Positions 52,506 to 64,000 of a stretch of DNA of 64,000 bases are shown piece by piece (position 1 is the stretch's first letter; each line of letters begins with the position of its first letter). The translations under genes were made by a program, and so were the position numbers. Origin of the DNA: Enterobacter sp. BIGb0383 (GTDB lineage Bacteria > Pseudomonadota > Gammaproteobacteria > Enterobacterales > Enterobacteriaceae). Under the pieces are notes generated by a model, which worked only from the letters and a program-made list of their open reading frames with translations, did no database searches and had not been told where the DNA came from. The stretch covers positions 992,001 through 1,056,000 of the forward strand of contig NZ_RJKQ01000002.1 of assembly GCF_003751845.1 (NCBI RefSeq), given 5' to 3'.

Positions 52506-52547
52506 CCGTCTACACAGCACGTTGTTATAACGTGTCAGTGTAGACGG
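52506..52547. other. palindromic hairpin upstream of kefF
   Basis: CCGTCTACAC (52506-52515) and GTGTAGACGG (52538-52547) are perfect inverted repeats enclosing a second pair, CACGTT/AACGTG. The structure ends seven bases before the kefF start. It could be a terminator for the upstream lipoprotein gene, a kefFC leader hairpin or an operator. Confidence 0.65.
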
Positions 52548-52596
52548 TCGGCATCGCGCCTGACAGTAGATTTCTGTGCCTTTAGCGCAGCGGCGG

Positions 52597-52830
52597 TTAG
52601 TTATCCAGCTCGCTCATGTTTTTAACCTGGTCGCGGTTAATCTGCTCGGTTTTACCGGTTTCCGCATTGCGGTAGGAGACCAGGCCGGTGTCGTCATCCA
52701 CCTGTGGCTTACCGTCGGTCACAATCGTGCGGCCATCGGTAGTTTGCAGCGCCTGATTGGAGGTACAGCCGCTGACGACCAGCAGTGCGGTCGCGGCAAA
52801 CATTGAGGCGGTCAGAAGTTTGATGTTCAT
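52597..52830 (-). CDS. YgdI/YgdR-family small lipoprotein
   Basis: It is 77 residues. The signal peptide is followed by the lipobox VVSGC (Cys22), so the mature protein is lipid-anchored. The mature part (TTDGRTIVTDGKPQVDDDTGLVSYRNAETGKTEQINRDQV) is the YgdI/YgdR (DUF903) SH3-like domain; the function is not known. GGGAGAATACT precedes the ATG. It is separate from the next lipoprotein gene by about 95 bases. Confidence 0.9.
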   Translation of the reverse strand: MNIKLLTASMFAATALLVVSGCTSNQALQTTDGRTIVTDGKPQVDDDTGLVSYRNAETGKTEQINRDQVKNMSELDN

Positions 52831-52925
52831 AGTATTCTCCCTGCTTTCAGTCAGTTGATCACATCTGCAACCAACTATAGACGCTGGTCAGCAGGGGAGA
52901 ATAAAAAGCAGAACACTCCTGGCGT

Positions 52926-53414
52926 TTAGCCTTTGGTCACCGGGTAGCCGTCTTTGTAGTTGAAGGTACGCACCACTTTCCCGCTAGCGTCATAGCCTTT
53001 CGCTTCGCCGTCGGCAACGCCGTCTTTATAGGTGATGACCGTGCGCAGCTTGCCGTCCTCGGTATAGCCCTGAGAGATACCGTTGGCTTTGCAGTTCACC
53101 AGCGGCGTATGGGCGCGAAGCTGACCGTTCGGATAGTAGACGTCGATATAGTCATCAAAGCAGCGGTTTTTAACGATGGTTTCAAACTTTTTGCTGCCGT
53201 TTTCATACTTCTCAATCAGCTTGCCTTCCGGCACGTTATCGGCAACCTTCACCGACGGCGTTTCCAGTTTACGCTGCTGCAGCGCCTCTTTTTGTCCCTT
53301 AGCGTAATCCGGCGTTAAGCCCATATCATCGATAGTATTGGTCACCGCAGCGGAAAAACCCGCGCAGCCGGATACCAGCATAGCCAGCGAAACAGCGATA
53401 AGTGCACGTTGCAA
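52926..53414 (-). CDS. lipoprotein with YwqK/MORN-like repeats
   Basis: It is 162 residues. The start is a TTG at 53414 with AAGGAGAACG correctly spaced upstream; no suitable ATG precedes the signal peptide. The lipobox LVSGC gives Cys17. The mature region carries repeated short beta motifs of the YwqK/MORN type: EKYENGSKKFETI, VYYPNGQLRAHTPL, GYTEDGKLRTVITYKDG and GYDASGKVVRTFNYKDG. Function unknown. It is convergent with nothing and divergent from the FucR-like gene. Confidence 0.85.
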   Translation of the reverse strand: MQRALIAVSLAMLVSGCAGFSAAVTNTIDDMGLTPDYAKGQKEALQQRKLETPSVKVADNVPEGKLIEKYENGSKKFETIVKNRCFDDYIDVYYPNGQLRAHTPLVNCKANGISQGYTEDGKLRTVITYKDGVADGEAKGYDASGKVVRTFNYKDGYPVTKG

Positions 53415-53653
53415 AACGTTCTCCTTCAGTTGTGCAAAAAGGGTCAGAACCTTTGATGCTAAGGATAATTAACGGGAGACGCTACGGGTAAAAATGGTAG
53501 GCAGTGGGGTGAGTTGACGGGTTGACCGCCAGTCCGGACTTTACAATCCCGATAAGTACGAGAATATTCTTTAAAAAAAAAGTATCGCGCCGTAACCTTT
53601 TGCCAGTGCGTCCGTAAGACACGGGCGTTCATCGAATGATGGGGTGAATAAAG

Positions 53654-54370
53654 ATGAAAGCGGCACGTCAGCAAGCGATAGTAGACCTGCTGAACCACTA
53701 TAAAAGTCTGACCACGGAAGCCTTGTCTGAACAGTTTAACGTCAGCAAAGAGACCATTCGCCGCGATCTCAGCGAGCTACAGGCGCAGGGGAAAGTGCTG
53801 CGTAACCACGGGCGCGCCAAGTCTATTCAGCGGAAAAATCAGGACAGCGGCGATCCGTTTCATATCCGGCTGAAAAGCCACCATGCGCATAAGGCGGATA
53901 TCGCACGTGAGGCGCTGGCGTGGATAGAGCCAGGTATGGTGATTGCCCTCGATGCCAGCTCAACCTGCTGGTATCTGGCCCGCCAGCTGCCGGATATCGA
54001 TATCCACGTCTTTACCAACAGCCATCCGATTTGCCAGGAGCTGGGCAAGCGCCAGCATGTTCAGCTCATCAGCTCCGGCGGCCAGCTTGAGCGTAAATAT
54101 GGCTGCTACGTCAATCCGTCGCTTATTTCCCAGCTTAAGCCGCTCGACATTGACCTGTTTATCTTCTCCTGCGAGGGGATCGACAGCAATGGCGCGCTCT
54201 GGGACTCGAATACCCTCAACGCGGATTTCAAATCCACGCTCCTGAAGCGCGCAGCGCAGTCTTTATTGCTGATCGACAAGAGTAAATTCAACCGTTCAGG
54301 AGAGGCCTGCATCGGGTATCTGGATGAGGTGTCACATATTGTCTCAGGGACACAGCCGAATGAAGTCTGA
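53654..54370 (+). CDS. DeoR-family regulator, FucR-like
   Basis: It is 238 residues, very similar throughout to E. coli FucR, the L-fucose operon activator: opening MKAARQQAIVDLL, helix-turn-helix SLTTEALSEQFNVSKETIRRDL (18-40) and effector domain LDASSTCWYLARQLPDIDI and RKYGCYVNPSLISQLKPLDIDLFIF. It ends VSGTQPNEV, with a divergent and slightly shorter C-terminus. In E. coli fucR ends the fuc operon; here no fucose gene is nearby. It may be the displaced fucR of this genome or a paralogue. Confidence 0.88.
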   Translation: MKAARQQAIVDLLNHYKSLTTEALSEQFNVSKETIRRDLSELQAQGKVLRNHGRAKSIQRKNQDSGDPFHIRLKSHHAHKADIAREALAWIEPGMVIALDASSTCWYLARQLPDIDIHVFTNSHPICQELGKRQHVQLISSGGQLERKYGCYVNPSLISQLKPLDIDLFIFSCEGIDSNGALWDSNTLNADFKSTLLKRAAQSLLLIDKSKFNRSGEACIGYLDEVSHIVSGTQPNEV

Positions 54371-54447
54371 ACAGGAGGGTGTTGAGAGCGAGTCTCTTGA
54401 TCGCGCATTCCGATCAAGAGACTGCCTTACAGAGAAAAAACCGACGA

Positions 54448-57672
<3,225 letters not shown>

Positions 57673-57690
57673 GATTCTCTTCGCTCCTGA

Positions 57691-58839
57691 TTATTTGGCG
57701 GTGTTACGGTACTGCTCGATTAATTCGATAAAGTGGTCAAACAGCGGTGCGGCATCGTGCGGACCGGGGCTGGCTTCAGGGTGTCCCTGGAAGCTGAAGG
57801 CCGGTTTGTCCGTGCGGTGAATGCCCTGCAGGGTGCCGTCGAACAGCGACTTATGGGTCACGCGCAGGGTGGCAGGCATCGTGGCCTCATCGACCGCAAA
57901 ACCGTGGTTCTGGGCGGTGATCATCACGGTATCATTGTCGATATCTTTCACCGGATGGTTGCCGCCGTGGTGACCGAACTTCATCTTGACGGTTTTCGCC
58001 CCGCTCGCCAGCGCCAGCAGCTGATGGCCGAGACAGATGCCGAAGACCGGAATATCGGTTTCCAGGAAGGTCTTAATCGCGTCGATAGCGTAGTCGCAGG
58101 GTGCCGGGTCACCGGGACCGTTTGAGAGGAAGATGCCGTCCGGATTCATCTTCAGCACGTCGTCCGCAGGGGTCTTCGCCGGGACTACCGTCAGGCGGCA
58201 GCCTCTGTCCACCAGCATCCGCAGAATGTTGCGCTTCGCGCCGTAGTCGTAGGCCACCACGTGGAACGGCAGGTCGCCCTCTTTTTTGGCTTCCGGCAGC
58301 TCGTCTTCCAGCGTCCAGCTTCCCTGAGTCCAGCTGTAGGCTTCAACGGTGGTCACTTCTTTCGCCAGGTCCATCCCGTTCAGACCCGGGAAGGCTTTGG
58401 CTTTCTCCAGCGCCAGCTGCGCATCGGGGCTGTCACCCGCGATGATGCAGCCATTCTGTGCACCCTTTTCACGCAGCAGACGGGTCAGCTTGCGGGTATC
58501 GATATCGGCAATGGCCACGATGTTGTGGCGCTTGAGGTAAGCAGAGAGGTCTTCGGTATTGCGGTAGTTGCTGGCAATCAGCGGCAGGTCGCGAATAATC
58601 AGACCCTGAGCGTGTACCTGAGAAGACTCTTCATCGGCCGGGTTAGTACCGACATTACCAATATGGGGATAAGTAAGAGTAACGATTTGGCGGGAGTAGG
58701 AAGGATCAGTGAGGATTTCTTGATAACCGGTCATTGAAGTATTGAAAACGACTTCCCCAACCGCCGTGCCGGTAGCCCCTATGGCCCGACCGATAAACTG
58801 GGTTCCGTCTTCCAGAACCAATAGCGCTGACTTAATCAA
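57691..58839 (-). CDS. carA: carbamoyl-phosphate synthase small subunit
   Basis: Glutamine amidotransferase subunit that feeds ammonia to CarB. The start is a TTG at 58839 ([15 protein letters not shown]), as in E. coli, with GGAGGGTG upstream, giving 382 residues. An in-frame ATG at 58866 lies inside the ARG box region and is rejected. The class I triad is Cys in [15 protein letters not shown] near 269 and His/Glu in [12 protein letters not shown] near 353-355. Confidence 0.97.
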   Translation of the reverse strand: MIKSALLVLEDGTQFIGRAIGATGTAVGEVVFNTSMTGYQEILTDPSYSRQIVTLTYPHIGNVGTNPADEESSQVHAQGLIIRDLPLIASNYRNTEDLSAYLKRHNIVAIADIDTRKLTRLLREKGAQNGCIIAGDSPDAQLALEKAKAFPGLNGMDLAKEVTTVEAYSWTQGSWTLEDELPEAKKEGDLPFHVVAYDYGAKRNILRMLVDRGCRLTVVPAKTPADDVLKMNPDGIFLSNGPGDPAPCDYAIDAIKTFLETDIPVFGICLGHQLLALASGAKTVKMKFGHHGGNHPVKDIDNDTVMITAQNHGFAVDEATMPATLRVTHKSLFDGTLQGIHRTDKPAFSFQGHPEASPGPHDAAPLFDHFIELIEQYRNTAK

Positions 58840-58849
58840 AACACCCTCC

Positions 58850-58887
58850 AGAGAATATTCACTCACTTTATTTGCATATTAATTCAT
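58850..58887 (-). promoter_or_regulatory. tandem ARG boxes at carAB
   Basis: ATGAATTAATATGCAAAT (58887-58870) and AGTGAGTGAATATTCTCT (58867-58850) resemble the 18-bp ArgR consensus and are separated by two bases, as at the arginine-regulated promoter of E. coli carAB. Confidence 0.8.
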
Positions 58888-59214
58888 AACCACGCCATGA
58901 ATCAATGCAAATTTGCTACCAGTGGATTTCTGGCAAACGGCGGCATTCTGGAGATCTGCAGGGTAAAAGTCAACGCAAAGCGGGGTTTTTTATTCTTATT
59001 TTGCGCCACTGGGTCGTTTAACCCTGTTTAACAGCCAAAATGATCGAATAACTGTACTCAGAAAACGCTTGCGCAGCGTTATAAATGGAAAAATGTGCCG
59101 TGAGACGTAAAAAAGTGGACCAGATGGTCAAATTTCACATTACCGTCACATATAAAGAAGTGTTAACACAAACTTATAGGCACTTAGAACAAAAATAACA
59201 ATTAATAAGGTAAA

Positions 59215-59241
59215 ATAAGAGGGCAATAATATTATTGCCCT
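59215..59241 (-). terminator. dapB terminator
   Basis: A perfect 22-bp palindrome, AGGGCAATAAT/ATTATTGCCCT (59220-59241), is followed on the minus strand by CTTATTTTACC. It lies about 55 bases after the dapB stop. Confidence 0.7.
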
Positions 59242-59296
59242 TTGCAATCAAGAAACTATGACTGCCACAACCACATCACGATGGGTAATAAAATCG

Positions 59297-60133
<837 letters not shown>

Positions 60134-60256
60134 TTAAAATTACGTAAACCGCTTCCAGATTAACCAGCCCGACGGGCGGCGGCTAGCCGAAAACGTGGAT
60201 AATTAGAATTTAATGTTAAACGACGGAGAGTATCAGTAAAAGGCATGACCGGCCCG

Positions 60257-61171
60257 TCAGGGTGCCAGCGTCAGCACCTCTGCCACCCACCGGCGGAACC
60301 CTTCCACGTCGATATCCAGCGCCACCTGCGCGTTCGGCGTCTGGCCGAGCTTGCCGTCGATATCCACCACCGTGGTGCCGGCCGTCCAGGTGCCCTGGGT
60401 TTCCACCGCCACAAAGCAGGATTTCAGGGTAAACAGCTCGGGACGGACCAGCCAGGCAATCGCACAGAGGTCGTGCATCCGCAGGCCGGTCGCCATACTC
60501 CCACCGCGATAGTGGCTAAAAAGGGCATGAAGCATACGCCCCGTGCGGTTCAGCGCGGGCAGTCCGGCAATATACTCCGGGGTCAGGATCGCCCGGTTGG
60601 TCACGTCCAGGCCGCACATCACGATCTCCAGCCCGCTGCGGAAAACCTGAGCGGCCGCTTCCGGGTCGATAGCCATATTGAATTCGGCGTTGGGCGTAAA
60701 GTTACCGCGTCCCGCGGAGCCGCCCATCAGCACCAGCCGCCGGATATTGAACCGGCACTCGGGATAGTGCGTCAGCAGCAGGGCGATATTGGTCAGCGGG
60801 CCAATCGCCACCAGGGTGACTGGCTCAACGGCGGTCATCAGGTGGTTGCGTATTGCCTGAAAAGCCGGGGTAGCCAGCGGCTGGCGCTGGTGCTCAACAA
60901 AATCGTATCCGCCAAGGCCGGACTCGCCGTGAACGCTGGCCGCATCACGCAGCGGGCGCACCAGCGGCGTCGCCGCGCCCTGAGCGACCGGCACCTCTGC
61001 CTGCCAGAAATTGAGCAGCTGCAGGGCATTGCGGGTGGTTTTCTCCACCGAGACGTTACCGGAAAGGGTGGTGATTAATTGCAGATCCAGCTCCGGGGAA
61101 AAGAGCGCGGCGGCGATAGCCAGCGCGTCGTCAATGCCCGGATCGGTATCAAGAATGATGGGTTGGCGCAT
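60257..61171 (-). CDS. rihC: non-specific ribonucleoside hydrolase RihC
   Basis: Hydrolyses purine and pyrimidine ribonucleosides to base and ribose. It is 304 residues (E. coli 304). The N-terminal [12 protein letters not shown] holds the calcium-binding aspartates. [19 protein letters not shown] lies near 150 and the His-containing [19 protein letters not shown] near 235. GGAGGAAAT precedes the ATG. It follows ispH after a terminator hairpin. Confidence 0.95.
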   Translation of the reverse strand: MRQPIILDTDPGIDDALAIAAALFSPELDLQLITTLSGNVSVEKTTRNALQLLNFWQAEVPVAQGAATPLVRPLRDAASVHGESGLGGYDFVEHQRQPLATPAFQAIRNHLMTAVEPVTLVAIGPLTNIALLLTHYPECRFNIRRLVLMGGSAGRGNFTPNAEFNMAIDPEAAAQVFRSGLEIVMCGLDVTNRAILTPEYIAGLPALNRTGRMLHALFSHYRGGSMATGLRMHDLCAIAWLVRPELFTLKSCFVAVETQGTWTAGTTVVDIDGKLGQTPNAQVALDIDVEGFRRWVAEVLTLAP

Positions 61172-61183
61172 ATTTCCTCCATA

Positions 61184-61212
61184 AAAAATGCCAGACGGGG
61201 TCTGGCATTTTT
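61184..61212 (-). terminator. ispH terminator
   Basis: AAAAATGCCAGAC (minus strand, 61212-61200) pairs with GTCTGGCATTTTT (61196-61184) around a three-base loop. It lies between ispH and rihC on the same strand and, because of the A/T flanks, could act in either direction. Some read-through would supply rihC. Confidence 0.85.
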
Positions 61213-61231
61213 ATCATAGCAGGCAAAGCCG

Positions 61232-62182
61232 TTATTCGACTTCACGCACGTCGACACGCAGTTCTTTGGGCACCTCGAAGACGATATTTTCTTCGCGGCC
61301 CTCCAGCGGAATAGCCTCACCGCCGCCCAGCTCCTGCAGGCGGGCAATGACATTCTGCACCAGGATATCCGGCGCGGAAGCCCCGGCGGTCACGCCAACG
61401 CATGTCGCGTCTTTGACCCAGGCCTCCTGGATATCAGAGGCGTCGTCAATCAGGTACGCCGCCTTACCCATACGCTGGGCCAGCTCCGCCAGACGGTTAG
61501 AGTTGGACGAGTTTTTCGACCCGACCACCAGCACCACATCGGCCTGTTCCGCCAGCGCACGCACCGCTTCCTGACGGTTGGTGGTGGCGTAGCAAATATC
61601 ATCTTTGCGCGGCCCGACGATTTTCGGGAAGCGCTGGCGCAGGGCGTCAATCACATCCGAGGTATCGTCCACGGAGAGCGTGGTCTGGGTCATAAAGGAG
61701 AGTTTCGCATCGTCCTTTACCGTCAGCGTCAGCACGTCTTCCGGCGATTCCACCAGGTACATACCGCCTTTCGGGTTGCTGTACTGGCCCATCGTGCCTT
61801 CCACTTCCGGATGTCCGGCGTGGCCGATCAGGATGGATTCTTCGCCGCGACGGCTGGCACGCGCCACTTCCATATGAACCTTGGTCACCAGCGGGCAGGT
61901 AGCATCGAACACCGTCAGATCCCGGCTTTTCGCTTCGTTGCGAACCGCCTGAGACACGCCGTGGGCAGAGAAGATCAGGATCGCACCGTCCGGCACTTCG
62001 GCAATCTGCTCGATAAAGATCGCCCCGCGCGTGCGCAGGCTGTCAACCACATAGCGGTTGTGCACCACCTCGTGACGGACGTAAATCGGCGCGCCGTAAA
62101 TAGCCAGCGCGTTTTCTACAATGCTGATAGCGCGGTCAACCCCGGCGCAAAAACCACGCGGGTTAGCCAACAGGATCTGCAT
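61232..62182 (-). CDS. ispH: 4-hydroxy-3-methylbut-2-enyl diphosphate reductase
   Basis: Last step of the MEP isoprenoid pathway, giving IPP and DMAPP. It is 316 residues, the E. coli length. The three [4Fe-4S] cysteines are in [10 protein letters not shown] (Cys12), [11 protein letters not shown] (Cys96) and [15 protein letters not shown] (about 197). The start overlaps the end of fkpB by 20 bases. Confidence 0.97.
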   Translation of the reverse strand: MQILLANPRGFCAGVDRAISIVENALAIYGAPIYVRHEVVHNRYVVDSLRTRGAIFIEQIAEVPDGAILIFSAHGVSQAVRNEAKSRDLTVFDATCPLVTKVHMEVARASRRGEESILIGHAGHPEVEGTMGQYSNPKGGMYLVESPEDVLTLTVKDDAKLSFMTQTTLSVDDTSDVIDALRQRFPKIVGPRKDDICYATTNRQEAVRALAEQADVVLVVGSKNSSNSNRLAELAQRMGKAAYLIDDASDIQEAWVKDATCVGVTAGASAPDILVQNVIARLQELGGGEAIPLEGREENIVFEVPKELRVDVREVE

Positions 62183-62633
62183 TCACATCCTCCAGTACCG
62201 GATCGATCTCCAGCACTTCAATATCAAAATGGACGGTACGCCCGGCCAGCGGATGGTTAAAATCGACGGTGATAGAGTCGCCGTTAATCTCGCGGATCAC
62301 GCCAGGCATTTCGCTGCCGTCCATAGCGGTAAATAACATGATTGCCCCGATTTCAGGCTCGCCCGCGTCGATAAATTCACGACGGGAGAAATACTGAATG
62401 AGGTCCGGGCTGATGGTGCCAAAGGCCGCATCCGGCTCCAGCGAAAAGGCTTTGCTTTCACCGGTCTTCAGGCCCAGCAGATGCTGCTCAAGCCCTTCGG
62501 ACAGGGTTGCGTCACCGAGGCGAAACAGCGCCGGTTTGCCGTTGTTGCGGGTCGACTCTGCGGTAGAGCCATCATCGAGTTTCAGCGTGAAATGCACCAG
62601 CACCGCACTGTTGCTCTGAATAGATTTAGACAT
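62163..62633 (-). CDS. fkpB: FKBP-type peptidyl-prolyl isomerase FkpB
   Basis: SlyD-like proline isomerase and chaperone. The ATG at 62633 ([22 protein letters not shown]) gives 156 residues; E. coli has 149. The extra residues are a C-terminal tail (EDVNADPVG) running into the ispH start, which lengthens the overlap to 20 bases. The FKBP core [24 protein letters not shown] and the inserted-flap region are intact. Twelve codons further upstream stay open but are not family sequence. Confidence 0.95.
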   Translation of the reverse strand: MSKSIQSNSAVLVHFTLKLDDGSTAESTRNNGKPALFRLGDATLSEGLEQHLLGLKTGESKAFSLEPDAAFGTISPDLIQYFSRREFIDAGEPEIGAIMLFTAMDGSEMPGVIREINGDSITVDFNHPLAGRTVHFDIEVLEIDPVLEDVNADPVG

Positions 62634-62691
62634 GCAATACAGCCTTTTATTGTGGCAGATGGTGCTCACGCCACCCGCCCGACAAATCAGG

Positions 62692-62710
62692 AACGGCCCA
62701 ACGGGCCGTT
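62692..62710 (-). other. lspA-fkpB intercistronic hairpin
   Basis: AACGGCCC (62692-62699) pairs with GGGCCGTT (62703-62710) five bases after the lspA stop. It is followed by CCTGATTTG on the minus strand, so it is a weak terminator at best. Confidence 0.55.
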
Positions 62711-62714
62711 TCCG

Positions 62715-63215
62715 CTATGCCTGCTTTTTCGCCTTTGCAGAAGGCAGGAAGCCTTCCAGCACAATCAACGCCGCCCCGATACAGATAGCCGTATCCGCAA
62801 GGTTGAAGGTGGCAAAGTGCCAGTCGCCGACGTAGAAATCGATCATGTCGACGACGAAACCGTGCCACAGACGGTCAAACAGGTTACCCAGCGCACCGCC
62901 AATAATCAGCGCGTAGGCAATGTTATTCAGCTTCTCGGACGCTTTGGCGCGATACATCATCACCATCAGCACCACGCAGATGCCAATCGCGATACCGGCA
63001 AAGAACCAGCGCTGCCAGCCGCCTTTATCGGCGAGGAAGCTAAACGCCGCGCCGTAGTTGCGCGCATAATGCAGATTAAGCGACGGGAACAGCGACACCG
63101 TATCCCCCAGAGCGAAGTTCTGGAGGATCAGGTATTTACTGCCCAGATCGATAATCAGCACGACCACTACCAGCCACAGCCAGCGCAGTCCTGTTGAACA
63201 CATCGGTCTACTCAT
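62715..63215 (-). CDS. lspA: lipoprotein signal peptidase
   Basis: Aspartic protease of the inner membrane that removes signal peptides of prolipoproteins; target of globomycin. It is 166 residues with four membrane segments. The catalytic aspartates lie in [22 protein letters not shown] (near 114-124) and [11 protein letters not shown] (near 143). The start shares one base with the ileS stop (TGATG), so lspA is coupled to ileS. Confidence 0.97.
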   Translation of the reverse strand: MSRPMCSTGLRWLWLVVVVLIIDLGSKYLILQNFALGDTVSLFPSLNLHYARNYGAAFSFLADKGGWQRWFFAGIAIGICVVLMVMMYRAKASEKLNNIAYALIIGGALGNLFDRLWHGFVVDMIDFYVGDWHFATFNLADTAICIGAALIVLEGFLPSAKAKKQA

Positions 63216-64000
63216 CAGGCAAACTTACGTTTTTCGCCGTCACCGGCAATGTTGCTGACACAGCGTCCGCACACTTCTGCGTGTTCCGCCACCTGGCCGA
63301 CGTCGGTGGTGTAATGCCAGCAGCGCGGGCATTTCTCACCTTCGGCTTTGCTCAGAGTTACTTTCAGCCCTTTCAGCAGTTCGCTCTGCTGAGCGTCAGC
63401 CGGAGCCTGTGCATAATCCGCAACCTGCGCCCCGGAGGTCAACAGGACAAATCGCAATTCGTCACCCAGCGCGGTCAGCTTCGCGGCCAGCTCAGGTTCG
63501 GCATACAGCGTCACCGCAGCTTCCAGAGAACCGCCAACGTGCTTGTCGGCACGCGCCTGCTCGATAACCTTGTTCACTTCGCCGCGCACTTTCAGCAGCT
63601 CGTCCCAGAAGGCATCGTTCATCGGTTCGGTGGTGGTCAGGCCAAACAGGCCGGTGTACCACTCGCCGGTAAAGACGTATTTCTCACGGTCGCCCGGCAG
63701 GTAGCCCCAGATCTCGTCCGCGGTAAAGGACATGATCGGCGCCATCCAGCGCACCAGCGCTTCGGCGATATGATACAGCGCGGTCTGACAGCTACGACGC
63801 GCCAGGCCATCGGCCTTCGCGGTGTACTGACGATCTTTGATGATATCGAGATAGAACGAGCCCATTTCTACGGAGCAGAAGCGCATCAGACGCTGCACCA
63901 CTTCATGGAAATCATAGGACTCATACGCCTTCAGGATATCGTCCTGCGCCGCCTGAGCACAGCCAACCGCCCAGCGATCCAGCACCACCATCTCTTCCGG
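63215..64000 (-). CDS. ileS: isoleucyl-tRNA synthetase, C-terminal part
   Basis: Charges tRNA-Ile. The gene continues past the window edge; 261 C-terminal residues are visible, running [16 protein letters not shown] to GDGEKRKFA. They cover the anticodon-binding domain and the C-terminal zinc finger ([12 protein letters not shown] and CGRC). The reading frame is open to base 64000, so the internal ATG at 63991 is not the start. It is first of ileS-lspA-fkpB-ispH-rihC. Confidence 0.97.
   Translation of the reverse strand, partial: PEEMVVLDRWAVGCAQAAQDDILKAYESYDFHEVVQRLMRFCSVEMGSFYLDIIKDRQYTAKADGLARRSCQTALYHIAEALVRWMAPIMSFTADEIWGYLPGDREKYVFTGEWYTGLFGLTTTEPMNDAFWDELLKVRGEVNKVIEQARADKHVGGSLEAAVTLYAEPELAAKLTALGDELRFVLLTSGAQVADYAQAPADAQQSELLKGLKVTLSKAEGEKCPRCWHYTTDVGQVAEHAEVCGRCVSNIAGDGEKRKFA

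Larger units (their letters stand above)
58840..59296. promoter_or_regulatory. carAB control region and dapB downstream region
   Basis: This 457-base gap between carA and dapB (both minus strand) holds no gene. Near carA are two ARG boxes (58850-58887). Further away is AT-rich sequence corresponding to the long multi-factor carAB upstream region of E. coli. Beside dapB there is a perfect 22-bp palindrome (59220-59241) that looks like its terminator. No other structure is evident. Confidence 0.7.

Noticed and set aside
58970-58990. A PurR-like site (ACGCAAAGCGGGGTTT) upstream of carAB.
   Set aside because: Only the left half matches the PurR consensus. E. coli carAB is PurR-regulated, but this match is too weak to annotate.

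Overview
The window is a piece of an Enterobacteriaceae chromosome. Its backbone has the gene content and order of the E. coli 0-2 minute region read in the opposite direction: leuABCD, setA/sgrS/sgrR, thiBPQ, yabI, araC/araBAD, polB, rapA, rluA, djlA, lptD-surA-pdxA-rsmA-apaGH, folA, kefCF, carAB, dapB, rihC, ispH, fkpB, lspA and the 3' part of ileS. Protein lengths match the E. coli products almost residue for residue. The GC-rich codons, the citrate locus and the peptide-ABC/luciferase cassette fit the Klebsiella-Enterobacter-Kosakonia side of the family. The species cannot be fixed from the sequence alone. No tRNA, rRNA, IS element, prophage or CRISPR array was seen.

Layout. (1) 1-4.9 kb: leucine biosynthesis with the end of the leu leader peptide and its attenuator. 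(2) 4.9-8.2 kb: glucose-phosphate stress locus (SetA, SgrT, SgrS, SgrR). The SgrS RNA is enlarged by an ERIC repeat between the sgrT stop codon and the ptsG-pairing segment. (3) 8.2-12.4 kb: TPP riboswitch, thiamine ABC importer, YabI. (4) 12.6-17.8 kb: arabinose regulon with recognisable araO2, araO1, CRP and araI1-I2 sites. (5) 17.8-23.9 kb: SOS-type polB, rapA, rluA. (6) 24.0-34.0 kb: inserted citrate fermentation locus: a 2HCT-family carrier, a fumarylacetoacetate-hydrolase-family protein and citCDEFXG on the minus strand, with a divergent CitA/CitB-type two-component system. (7) 34.1-41.9 kb: outer-membrane biogenesis and the pdxA-rsmA-apaGH string. (8) 41.9-49.2 kb: inserted operon for a peptide-type ABC importer, an FMN luciferase-like monooxygenase and a YciW-like CMD protein. 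(9) 49.4-52.5 kb: folA, kefC, kefF. (10) 52.6-54.4 kb: two small lipoproteins and an orphan FucR-like DeoR regulator, where E. coli K-12 carries cai/fix. (11) 54.4-64 kb: carAB, dapB, rihC, ispH, fkpB, lspA, ileS.

How the genes work together. In the citrate locus the sensor and regulator would switch on the carrier. CitDEF then splits citrate into acetate and oxaloacetate, and CitC, CitX and CitG make and load the prosthetic group. The Na+-pumping oxaloacetate decarboxylase (oadGAB) is absent, and a soluble FAH-fold enzyme sits in second position, which makes it the obvious candidate for handling oxaloacetate. In the apaH-folA island the layout suggests uptake of a small peptide-like or organosulfur compound followed by flavin-dependent oxidation and thiol or peroxide chemistry. 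This is inference from family and context. The most interesting items are the ERIC insertion in SgrS, the oad-less citrate operon with its FAH protein, an apparent Arg-to-His change in the citrate pocket of the sensor, the luciferase/YciW cassette and the displaced FucR-like regulator.
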